Shown here: positions 47,866 to 57,500 of the stretch, in pieces | Position numbering within the stretch: position 1 is the first letter of the stretch | How the letters are laid out: each line of letters begins with the position of its first letter | DNA from: Dictyobacter kobayashii | GTDB taxonomy: Bacteria > Chloroflexota > Ktedonobacteria > Ktedonobacterales > Ktedonobacteraceae | Length of the DNA: 64,000 bases | Direction: 5' to 3' | Assembly: GCF_003967555.1 (NCBI RefSeq) | Contig: NZ_BIFS01000002.1 | Span: 1,302,001 to 1,366,000 of the forward strand | The notes under the pieces: model-generated | Seen by the model: the letters and a program-made list of their open reading frames with translations, nothing else | What the model was told of the DNA's origin: nothing | The model's database searches: none | Made by a program: the position numbers and the translations under genes

Positions 47866-48462
47866 TCAGAATTGAGAAGCTTGAGGCGCATACTTTTGTA
47901 AATAGCGGGCGAGTAGCTGTAAATCAAGATTAGTTTGTTCGAAATTCCAAAATGCCCGCGGTAATAGAAGCAGACGCGTGTGAGCACTTCCTAACCACCA
48001 CCGTACATACCATCTAGCAGTTTCGCGGACAGCTATATTACGTTGTAGCCCCTCTTCCAGAGAGCCCTTGATGATACCTTCATGCAAGATTATTACTTTA
48101 GAGTTTCCCAAGAAATCATAACTCGAGATATTGGTCCAGGGAGTATACAAACGTTGGCCGAAAGCCGAATAGATTATACCTTGAGGGCACAATTCAAGAC
48201 GCAAGCAGAGCTGATTTATCAGGTAAAAAGAAGCACCAAGCATAATAGAGATAATAAGAAGAGATATAAAACTTGTGAGCAGAACGATTCCAATCTTTGT
48301 AGGGCTCAGACTAATGCTGAATAGCATTATAGATGATACGAGTAATAAAAGTGACACTAAAATTAGTGCAAAATAAGCAAACAGCATAGAAATCTTCCAC
48401 ATAATAGGTGGTCGATAAATCTTTGGTAGTGGAAGCAAAGGGTATATCTCAAATGTATCCAT
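47866..48462 (-). CDS. Two-TM membrane protein with soluble tail (intact member of a repeated family)
   Basis: 198 aa from ATG 48462 with AAGGA upstream. MDTFEIYPLLPLPKIYRPP, then two membrane hairpins (WKISMLFAYFALILVSLLLL, GIVLLTSFISLLIISIML), then a PH-like soluble part (LCPQGIIYSAFGQRLYTPWT). It shares the C-x-x-G ... W-x-N/D-I pattern with the broken genes at 35,272 and 40,967. Three copies among Rhs modules suggest a role linked to the array, such as immunity; DUF6585-like is my best guess for family. Confidence 0.6.
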   Translation of the reverse strand: MDTFEIYPLLPLPKIYRPPIMWKISMLFAYFALILVSLLLLVSSIMLFSISLSPTKIGIVLLTSFISLLIISIMLGASFYLINQLCLRLELCPQGIIYSAFGQRLYTPWTNISSYDFLGNSKVIILHEGIIKGSLEEGLQRNIAVRETARWYVRWWLGSAHTRLLLLPRAFWNFEQTNLDLQLLARYLQKYAPQASQF

Positions 48463-48831
48463 AATCAGTCCTTCTTCTTTCTCGTATGTTCTGGGTACTC
48501 TGATCATTCTGGAGGAATTGCGGTATTTAAATATAAGAAATCACGTCTACTTAGATAGTACAATACATATTCTTACTTCAAACAACGTATTGACAAATTG
48601 CGTTCCTGTACAGAAACAATTTGCTCTTCCATACGATAGGTATAAAATGTTATGCATTGTTATCTTGCTTCATATCACCTCCTACTTATCATCTATATGA
48701 GAGCGCATTTAGACCAGCAACACGTATGATCCTGCTGATCTAAATGCATAATAATTACGAACAACGATACTTATATACTTATTTTATCTGCTTTCTACAT
48801 TGATCAGGTAAGACAGAAAGGGAGGTTAACA
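48463..48831. other. Gene-free AT-rich stretch
   Basis: No gene seen between the membrane protein start and Rhs module 3. A promoter for the membrane protein is expected near 48,480-48,600 but none is clear. Confidence 0.5.
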
Positions 48832-49158
48832 TCAACAAGCTCCATTTCCATATTGAGTGCACCAATCTACAATGTTCATGCTGCTCTGTCGGTTCTCTTC
48901 CACAAGATCATCGTTTGCTGACGCGTACATGTAGAAAGCACCAAGATCAATTAAACCCGCGATGGCTGGACCTGCAAAGGTTAGTACTAGTTTAAAGGTC
49001 ATCTCGACTGGACCCAATGATGCATCAGTAGCAATCATAAGAGCCAGAAGCCCATATCTTGCCAACAGCCTTCCACTATATATGGCTCCCATTAGTCCCT
49101 CCGCAGTCCCTAGAGCTCTATTTATCCATGATGACATACCCGTGAGCGTGTTAGCCAC
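48832..49158 (-). CDS. Rhs C-terminal domain tail, frameshifted from core (module 3)
   Basis: About 108 codons (MSSWINRALGTAEGLMGAIYSG; ALMIATDASLGPVEMTFKLV) ending NIVDWCTQYGNGAC. In the upstream frame the sequence SLKG is followed by WLTRSRVCHHG and a stop; one base less in the G4 run near 49160 gives SLKGVANTLTGMSSW, joining the two. Shares the DWCTQYGxGAC tail with module 1. Confidence 0.65.
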   Translation of the reverse strand: MANTLTGMSSWINRALGTAEGLMGAIYSGRLLARYGLLALMIATDASLGPVEMTFKLVLTFAGPAIAGLIDLGAFYMYASANDDLVEENRQSSMNIVDWCTQYGNGAC

Positions 49159-49808
49159 CCCTTTAACGAAGGATTATTATCCTGTATTAATGCAGTGATC
49201 TGAGGTAAGGCTGAACGTAGGAGTAGACCACCAAAATCTATAAAGAGCTGAACCCATCTTATAGTATCTTTTGTACTAAAAAGCATCACAATATCCGCTA
49301 TCATCTGAAGAACCACTCCCATAAGCATCTTCTCATGATAAGACGTATCAATGCCCTCTTTAAGCATTGTGCTCCGTGTACCAGATGCTGTAAAAGCCCA
49401 TGAATTACAAGCATCGCTAGCTCCAACACCAGGGTTGCATCCGGCAGTAGTTGGTGGCGGTTGCCGAGTACCACCTGCCGTAACTATGTCACAACCACCA
49501 TGACACTGCATGCCTGGACTACCTCCGCCAGAATCACCATTGCCTCCAGGACCACACAGAGCCATGTTGTGACAGGCATCATCAACACCACTGACGCCAG
49601 GAGGAGGTGAAGGATCAGAAGGTGGTGGTGGAGGCCCAGACCCATATGTGCAATCACCGTCCGTGTTACATCTGCCATGACCCGTTGGGTCAGCGAATGT
49701 CTCGGGATTGCCTTTCACATACGCAAAGGGATCCAGACCAGCAGCATTGGTTTCTACCGTATCGGCACTGGTAAAACGGCCACTCGAGGCATCATAATAC
49801 CGCGCGTT
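49122..49808 (-). pseudogene. Rhs core end, linker and first half of C-terminal domain (module 3), cut by group II intron
   Basis: From NARYYDASSGRFTSADTVET through the Pro-rich linker to a hydrophobic domain start (LMGVVLQMIADIVMLFSTKD). The upstream part of the same core lies beyond the intron at 52233. Joining 52233 to 49808 recreates the LLYYNARYYD core exactly at the DNA level. Confidence 0.88.
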
Positions 49809-50334
49809 ATGTGCGCCGCGGGACGCGGCCTGATATCCCCGATGCAATCGGGAAGAATTTGGAGGAACATTCTTGGATCATCACGCTTACCTGAAGGCGA
49901 AAGGCAGAGGGGACAAAAGCATGCGTGAAACGCACTGATGCTTTGAAGATGTTTAGGAGCAGGCGGTGCAAGATCCGCACAGTATGGTCAAAGCTGGATT
50001 GCCTGAAGCCCAATTCCCAGAAGGAGGACGCGGTCTCCCATCGATACAACATCTGGACCTCGATGCTCACGCGTAGATCGGTTTTTATAATGGACCAATC
50101 TAACTTCCACGCGAGAGACGTTTGGCACTGAGCCATGATAAGGGAATGAAAAGGCGACCTACCCTGTGCTCGATACGTATCAGGTCACCGGAACGCGGGA
50201 TCACCTACGGATCTTGAGCAAAGATCTAGGGTGACGGAACACCCATAGTACTCACCACAAGATGCGGGTCCATTCCGCAAAGGGGAAGGGGTGTAAGGAG
50301 TGTATATACCACGAGACAGAAAGGAGCATGAGAT

Positions 50335-52101
50335 ATGCGTTCTTCCGACACTGTTCTTGGTATGCTTCAAGATCGAGGCAAACGAGGCAAACCGGTAGAT
50401 GATCTCTACCGCCAACTCTACAATCCGTGGCTCTACGTGAGAGCGTACGGACGCATTTACGCCAATGCTGGCGCGATGACTCCCGGCTCGACACCCGAGA
50501 CAGCCGACGCGATGTCGCTCGCCACAATCGAACAGATCATCGAGGATCTGCGCCATGAACGCTACCGCTGGACACCCGTTCGTCGAAAGGAGGTGCCCAA
50601 AAAGAACGGGAAAATGCGGCAACTCGGCTTGCCCACCTGGACGGATAAGCTTCTGCAAGAGGTGATTCGCAGCCTTTTAGAAGCCTATTATGAGCCACAA
50701 TTCAGCGATGCCTCCCATGGTTTTCGCCCCCAACGTGGATGTCATACCGTTCTCAGCCAGATTCAGCAGACCTGGAAAGGCGTACACTGGTTCATCGAAG
50801 GCGATATCACCGCCTGTTTCGATCGACTCGATCATACAGTTCTTTTGAAAATACTGGCTGAAAGAATCCATGACCCACGCTTTCTGCGCTTAATCAAACA
50901 GCTGCTTCAGGCCGGATACCTTGAGGACTGGCGCTATCACACCACGCTAAGTGGAGCACCACAGGGTGGCATTGTTTCACCCATACTCAGCAATATCTAC
51001 CTGAACCAACTCGACCACTTCATGGAAACCCATCTGATCCCACGCTACACGCGAGGGACGGTCCGCCAACATAATCCGGTGTATCAATCTTTCATCAAGA
51101 AACGCGCCAGGGCACGCCAAAATGGGGAGCACCGCCAGGCTCTTGCCTACCTGCGCAAAGCCCAACAACTCCCAACGAAGGATCCGTTTGATCCTACGTA
51201 CCGGCGCCTGCGGTATATCCGCTATGCAGATGATATGCTACTCGGATTTGTCGGATCGCGCAAGGAAGCAGAACAGATCAAGCAGGACCTGGGGAAATAC
51301 CTGCAAGACGAACTCAAGCTAGAATTATCCCAGGAAAAGACCTTGATCACGCATGCCCACAGGCAAGCGGCTCGCTTCTTGAGCTATGACATCCAGGCCC
51401 AATACTGCAACGAGAAACTCTCCGCAGACGGGCGACGGCGGGTCAATGGACATATCGCTCTTCGCGTTCCCATGGATGTGGTGAAGAAAAAGCTTGCGCT
51501 GTACCAACGAGGAGGAAAACCACTCCGACGCTTCTCGCTGGCTTCCCGCTCTGATTATACCATCTTGAATACTTTTCAAGCGGAATATCGGGGATTTGTC
51601 CAGTACTATCTGCTGGCGGTGAATGTGTCCTGGCTGCACCGGTACCGTTGGGCGGTCCAACAATCCTTGACACACACGCTGGCAGCGAAGTATCACAGCA
51701 CAACTCGTGCCATGGTCAAGCGGTTCCAAACCCATATTGAAACCCCATATGGACCCATGAAGGGTTTCGAGGCAACCCTGGCACAAAAAGGAGGGAAACC
51801 ACCGCTGGTCGCACGGTTTGGAGCCATTCCTCTGAGGCGAAACATACACGCAATGCTCGTCGATCAACAACCGCCCACCATCCGCTATGAGCAAAAGGAG
51901 GTGATACGAAGGCTCATGACGGGCACCTGTGAACTCTGCCAGATCAAAGATGATCAGTGCGTCGTTCATCAGGTCCGCAAACTGGACGATCTGAGAAGGA
52001 TGGGACAAGTCCGACCGGAGTGGGCGCAGATGATGCTAAAAAGAAGAAGGAAAACCCTGATCGTTTGCCAACCCTGCCATGCTGCTATCCACGATGGATA
52101 A
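50335..52101 (+). CDS. ltrA: Group II intron reverse transcriptase/maturase with HNH endonuclease
   Basis: 588 aa. RT blocks: KMRQLGLPTWTDKLLQE, SHGFRPQRGCHTVL, GDITACFDRLDH, SGAPQGGIVSPILSNIYL and the catalytic YADDML near residue 298. A maturase (X) domain follows (PMDVVKKKLALYQRGGKP onward). The C-terminus is an HNH endonuclease zinc site (CELC, then CVVHQVRKL, then CQPCHAAIH). AAGGAG lies 8 nt before the ATG. All motifs look intact, so the intron may still be mobile. Confidence 0.95.
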   Translation: MRSSDTVLGMLQDRGKRGKPVDDLYRQLYNPWLYVRAYGRIYANAGAMTPGSTPETADAMSLATIEQIIEDLRHERYRWTPVRRKEVPKKNGKMRQLGLPTWTDKLLQEVIRSLLEAYYEPQFSDASHGFRPQRGCHTVLSQIQQTWKGVHWFIEGDITACFDRLDHTVLLKILAERIHDPRFLRLIKQLLQAGYLEDWRYHTTLSGAPQGGIVSPILSNIYLNQLDHFMETHLIPRYTRGTVRQHNPVYQSFIKKRARARQNGEHRQALAYLRKAQQLPTKDPFDPTYRRLRYIRYADDMLLGFVGSRKEAEQIKQDLGKYLQDELKLELSQEKTLITHAHRQAARFLSYDIQAQYCNEKLSADGRRRVNGHIALRVPMDVVKKKLALYQRGGKPLRRFSLASRSDYTILNTFQAEYRGFVQYYLLAVNVSWLHRYRWAVQQSLTHTLAAKYHSTTRAMVKRFQTHIETPYGPMKGFEATLAQKGGKPPLVARFGAIPLRRNIHAMLVDQQPPTIRYEQKEVIRRLMTGTCELCQIKDDQCVVHQVRKLDDLRRMGQVRPEWAQMMLKRRRKTLIVCQPCHAAIHDG

Positions 52102-52139
52102 AGAGCAGGCAGAACGATTGAGAAGAAGACACGAATGGA

Positions 52140-52174
52140 GAGCCGGATGAGTTGGAAACTCTCACGTCCGGTTC
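52140..52174 (+). ncRNA. Group II intron domain V
   Basis: GAGCCGGATGAGTTGGAAAC and the following CTCTCACGTCCGGTTC fold into the conserved domain V hairpin (GAGCCGG/CCGGTTC arms, GAAA tetraloop). Domain VI and the 3' splice site follow to 52232. Confidence 0.88.
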
Positions 52175-52232
52175 GGAGGAAGGGGACGGGAAACGTGCTG
52201 CTATGCAGTAACGCGCCAGTTCCCTATCCTAC

Positions 52233-53745
52233 AGTAGAGAAGGCCCGTCTGGGTATCAAGGCGGTGGCCGGTGAAGTTGAACGGCGAAAGCATGGTGCCG
52301 TCACTGTAGCGAGTTGCCCCAAAGGGCGAGAAGAGTTGCGCGGCTTGCACCGAACCATCGGCTCGCAGCGCAATGCTGGTGCTGCCCAGGAAGTCGGGCA
52401 ACAGGTACGAGAAAGTCCCATCCTGGCGCATCGCCACTGTTTTTCCACCCACGCTGTAGTATTTGGTGGTTGAGGTGGTGCTTCCTGTGATGGTCACGTC
52501 TGTAATACCATCAAAGGATATGGTATCACTGGTGGTAGTCGTGCTTCCGACCGTGTTGCTGGCACTCTGCAACACGCGGTTGCCCGCATTGTCATAGAGG
52601 TATTGATCGCTGGCCACAGTGCCGTTGGGGGCGACCCAGGTGGCGAGACGGCCCTCGTTGTCGTAGGTCATGATGGCTCCGCTCTGAGCGGCATCACAAC
52701 TGTGACCCGAGGTGGTGTCGACGTTGCGACATGTCATGTCGCCCATAGCATCATAGCTAGCATACTGCTTGGGAACGCTGCCCAGCGTGACCGCTCCGTG
52801 TGCTGGGAAGGTGCCATAGGTTTCACTGCCTGAAGGGCCATTGGTTAAGCGGTCCAGTGCATCATAGCTGTAGGATTGCTGATAGGTGCCCACCGTGGTG
52901 CCATTGGGGGCCAGGCCACAATGATTACCGCCGGTCGGGGTTCCGGTGTTGCCGGACCACACCAGACGGTTGAGATCATCGTAGCAGAAGGATTGGCTAT
53001 CCGTCTTGGTGCCATTGGTCGTGGTGGGAACCGTCGTGCTCAAGTTGATGACGTTGCCCACATTGTCGTAGGTGCGCGTCTGGCTCCAGAACGTGGTACC
53101 AGAACGGGAAGCCGTACTGGTCAACGGGCGCTGAATGCCGTCGTAGGAGAGGCTCGTTGAGAACACGGGTGTTGGCACACCCGTCGGAACAGCGCTTCCC
53201 CAAAGGCCAGGCCTGAGAGTTGTCCCGCGTTGGTGTAGCTGACCTGTCCCACCAGGAAGGTGACGGGATTGGTGACACCAGCACCACCAAAGTAGGCCGA
53301 GCGCAGGTAGTCGTTGTTGTCATACTGCGAGGTGACCAGTTCGCCATCGGGATAGTTCAGCGTGGTCAGTTGGCCCGCATCGTTGTAGGACGCATTGACG
53401 GTCTGGGTCGTGGTGGTTCCATCAGCGGTTACCGAGAGGCTATTCTGATCGGGGCGTCCCCGCTCGTCGTAGCCGGAACAACGCCAGCCGCTACCGGCGG
53501 TCGAGCGGAACGTATCCGCCGCCTCTGTTCCAATCGGATCCGAAGCAAACGAACCGGTGGGTGCCGTACACCTCGATGGGAAAGATACGCTAGCATTGCT
53601 GCTATTGTCATAGCTGTCGTAGAAGAAGGTGGCACAAGCACTACTACTACACGGATTGACCGCTGTCGATGTGGTGCCTTTACAGAGCGGGCGATTGAGC
53701 ACGTCATAGCTTACATAGGTGCTCTGCCCACGTGGATCCTTCTAG
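52233..53745 (-). pseudogene. Rhs core (module 3, upstream part), frameshifted and 5'-truncated
   Basis: Near-identical to the long Rhs gene from LNRPLCKGTTS to DTQTGLLY. The run at about 53205 reads CTTCCCCAAAGG where the intact copy at about 56418 has CTTCCCCCAAAGG, so one C is missing and the frame breaks at LAFGE. The left end stops at GQSTY-type sequence near 53,745 and continues into unrelated DNA. Confidence 0.88.
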
Positions 53746-53789
53746 CTGAACACAATACTTATCTAAATAGAGATATCAATTGACAGTAC

Positions 53790-54431
53790 TTAGTCTACCA
53801 CCTTACTTAAAATATTTACTAGATCTTCTAGAGCCTCTTTTGAAAATGAAATTGTACCCAATCCATGGCTACTAAAAAGTAAATTAAAATGCTCATCTAT
53901 TAAATGAGATTTTTCTAATGTAACGAAGCGTAAAGACAAGCTTTGATTATTACCATATTTCTTATTATAAAGAGGAATACTAATCAAACTAACTAATCCA
54001 TTATCAGAAGCATCATTTTCTTTATATCTGTACCATCTTCCTACTCCAGATGTTAATAATGATTTAGGGTAATGAAACTTTAGTAGCTCTTCCGCATCCA
54101 GCAACTCAAAATATACTCCGTTGTTTGTTTCTTTTTCTTTCTTCAATAAGGAAAACCTAATAAAGTTAAGAAAATTTAGATAATCAAGAAATTTTAATGA
54201 AACAAAAGGGCTAGCTAATTTTACTGGTGAAAACATTTCATCTTCAAACATTTCATCTTCGAAATGCATTAATCTCAATACTATTTTATTATCAGAGGAG
54301 AAATGAACACCGAATATATCCCAACTTTCGCTATATTTAGTATCAATATTAAAGCTGAAATAATCAAATTTTTCCTCATTGGAAATATCTATCTTAAAAG
54401 TACGAAGTAAATTTTCATCTAATTTCTTCAT
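53790..54431 (-). CDS. Putative immunity protein for the long Rhs protein
   Basis: 213 aa, low GC, soluble (MKKLDENLLRTFKIDISNEE). A small duplication encodes FEDEMFEDEMF. AAAGGGG precedes the ATG. It lies 93 nt downstream of the intact Rhs C-terminal domain on the same strand, where Rhs immunity genes are placed. No known immunity family is recognised; the assignment rests on position and composition. Confidence 0.6.
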   Translation of the reverse strand: MKKLDENLLRTFKIDISNEEKFDYFSFNIDTKYSESWDIFGVHFSSDNKIVLRLMHFEDEMFEDEMFSPVKLASPFVSLKFLDYLNFLNFIRFSLLKKEKETNNGVYFELLDAEELLKFHYPKSLLTSGVGRWYRYKENDASDNGLVSLISIPLYNKKYGNNQSLSLRFVTLEKSHLIDEHFNLLFSSHGLGTISFSKEALEDLVNILSKVVD

Positions 54432-54524
54432 TGCTTGTGCCCCTTTATATATTATCTTAGTGATCTCATTTGTTTCTATTGAAGGGCAAATGAGATCACT
54501 AATGGTTAGTAAGCTAAACTGAAA

Positions 54525-57500
54525 TTATTTCAGCGTAGCATCTATTCCCCACTTTGTGGTTGTAAACTTCCATCCTTCATTTAAAATATCTTGTGTGTCC
54601 TTCCATATCGTTACTGGAATGTCTGTTATCCCAGCGCGTTGAAAAGCAAACAATCGTCTATTATCAAGAGTATACCACTGACCTAGCAAAAGGTTCTGGC
54701 CATTTCCGGTAAATTTATTCCCAGGTCCACCTGTTATATCTCCCGAATTATAAATTTCATTTGTTACATTGAAAACCCTTATGGCTGGAAGATCATCTGG
54801 TGTTAGATTTCCAGATTTCAATGCAGCAATATTGCCCTTTACAGTATAAGCACCACCATTTTCTCCTTTAATTCTCCCACTATTAGGTACAGTATCCTGA
54901 GTGAAACCAATATTATTAGGGTTCATCCTTGTTGGGTTTGTCTCGGTCCCTGAATTTGTAGGAGTGCTCCCAGAGCCATTGCTTCCACTATTCCCATCAG
55001 TACTATTTCCACTACCATCTACTACTCCGGTTGCTCCTGCATCGCCGATCAAGCTTCCTGCACCTGATTCTCCTTCAGGGGAGCCTCCAGATGATCCAAA
55101 GTCACCAAACGCACCAATGGAGTTCCCCCCTCCGTTGGCAGCAGAACTAGAACCTCCATCACCCTCAAACCAGCTATTCCACCAATTAGTGATGCTGTCC
55201 CACCAATTACTGCCTCCAGTTTCGCCACTACTTGAACCCGATCCACTGTCACCACCATTATCGGTTGAACCTGGTTCAATTACACCACCACTACCACCAG
55301 CATCATTACCATCCCATAAGCTATGACCACTTGGATCAATCGCTGTTTCTGGATTACCCCGCACATACGTATAGGTATCTAATCCACTTAGATTTGTTTC
55401 AACTGTATCTGCACTGATAAAACGACCACTTTGTGTGTCGTAGTACCGGGCTCCGTAATAGAGTAATCCAGTCTGAGTATCAAGGCGCTGCCCAGTGAAG
55501 TTGAAGGGCGAGAGCATCGTGCCATCGCTGTAGCGATTTGAGCCAAAGGGCAAGAAGAGTTGTACCGCTTGCACCGAACCATCAGAGCGTAGCGCTATGC
55601 TATTGCTGCCCAAGAAGTCGGGCATGAGATAGGAGAAGGTGCCATCCTGGCGCATCGCCACTATTTGTCCACCAACGCTGTAGTATTTGGTGGTCGAAGT
55701 GGTGCTTCCTGTGATGGTGACATCTGTAAAACCATCAAAGGAGATAGTGTCGCTAGTCGTGGTCGTGCTTCCGACGGTGTTGCTGGCTCGTTGCAGCACA
55801 CGTTGACCCGAATTGTCATACAGGTATTGATCGCTGGCCACAGTGCCGTTGGGGGCGACCCAGGTGGCGAGACGGCCCTCGTTGTCGTAGGTCATGATGG
55901 CTCCGCTCTGAGCGGCATCACAACTGTGACCCGAGGTGGTGTCGACGTTGCGACATGTCATGTCGCCCATAGCATCATAGCTAGCATACTGATTGGGAAC
56001 GTTGCCTAGTGTAACCACTCCGTGTGCCGGGAAGGTGCCATAGGTCTCACTGCCCGAGGGTCCATTGGTCAGGCGATCCAGGGCATCATAGCTGTAGGAT
56101 TGCTGATAGGTGCCGACCGTGGTGCCGTTGGGGGCCAGGCCACAATGATTGCCACCGGTTGGTGTGCCAGTATTGCCGGACCACACCAGACGGTTGAGAT
56201 CATCGTAACAGAACGATTGGCTATCCGTCTTGGTGCCATTGGTGGTAGTAGGAACCGTCGTGCTCAGGTTAATGACGTTGCCCACATTGTCGTAGGTGCG
56301 CGTCTGGCTCCAGAACGTGGTACCAGAACGGGAAGCCGTACTGGTCAACGGGCGCTGAATGCCGTCGTAGGAGAGGCTCGTTGAGAACACGGGTGTTGGC
56401 ACACCCGTCGGAACAGCGCTTCCCCCAAAGGCCAGGCCTGAGAGTTGTCCCGCGTTGGTGTAGCTGACCTGTCCCACCAGGAAGGTGACAGGATTGGTCA
56501 CACCAGCCCCACCAAAGTAGGTCGAGCGCAGGTAATCGTTACTGTCATACTGCGAGGTCACCAGTTCACCATCGGGATAGTTCAGCGTGGTCAATTGGTT
56601 GGCATCATTATAGGACGCATTGACCGTTTGCGTGGTCGTGGTGCCATCAGCCGTCACCGAGAGGCTATTTTGATCGGGGCGTCCTCGCTCATCATAGCCC
56701 GAACAGCGCCACCCGCTGCCTGCGGTCGCGCGGAACGTATCGGCAGTCTCTTTTCCAATGGGATCCGAGGCAAACGAACCAGTCGGTGCGGTACATCCCG
56801 ATGGGAACGAGACGCCGGTATTGCTGCTATTGTCATAGCTATCGTAGAAGAAGGTGGCATAGGCACTGCTGCTACAGGGATTGACCGAGGCCGAGGTGGT
56901 CCCTTTACACAGCGGTCGATTGAGCTGATCATAGCTGACATAGGTGCTCTGCCCACGCGGGTCTGTCTGACTGAGCAGATTACTATCGCCATCATAGTTG
57001 TAGACCCAGTTATTGCCGGAGTCACTATCGCTCATCCCCACCTTGCGTCCCACCCCATCATAGGTCGCGTTCTGGGAGGCTTGCAGGGTGGTCGTAGCAT
57101 CGTACGTCAAGGTCGCATACAGATTGCCCACGATATCACGATCATAGCGGATCGTGCGCACCACCGCGTAGGACGGTCCTGTCCCTGAGAACACCTGTGT
57201 ATAGCGTTGATACCCCACCCCATCGGCATAACTCACAGACTGATGATTGTAGGCATCCAGCGTCGTGGTACGCTCAAACGGCAGGGTGGTACTTTGAGTA
57301 AAACTGGGAAGCCCCACTCCCACCGTATAGGCGACGCTGGTTGAGAGCTTGATGGTGGTCGCATCCTGATAGGTCGCACTCCCCAGGGGACGTCCCAACC
57401 CATCGTAGGTGGTCACGGTCCGCGCCTGTGCCAGGTTGGGCGCGATGTAGCCCGTGCCCGACAGCGACGAGATGGCATAGGGCAGGCTTTTGGTCGTGGC

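Larger units (their letters stand above)
49809..52232 (+). mobile_element. Group II intron inserted antisense in an Rhs core
   Basis: Begins GTGCGCC (group II 5' consensus GTGYG) at 49809 and ends CCTATCCTAC at 52232. The flanks CGCGTTAT and AGTAGAG match the uninterrupted Rhs copies (for example near 63,893), fixing both boundaries. It encodes an RT-maturase in domain IV and has a recognisable domain V. Because it lies on the plus strand and the Rhs gene on the minus strand, splicing cannot repair the Rhs transcript. Confidence 0.93.
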
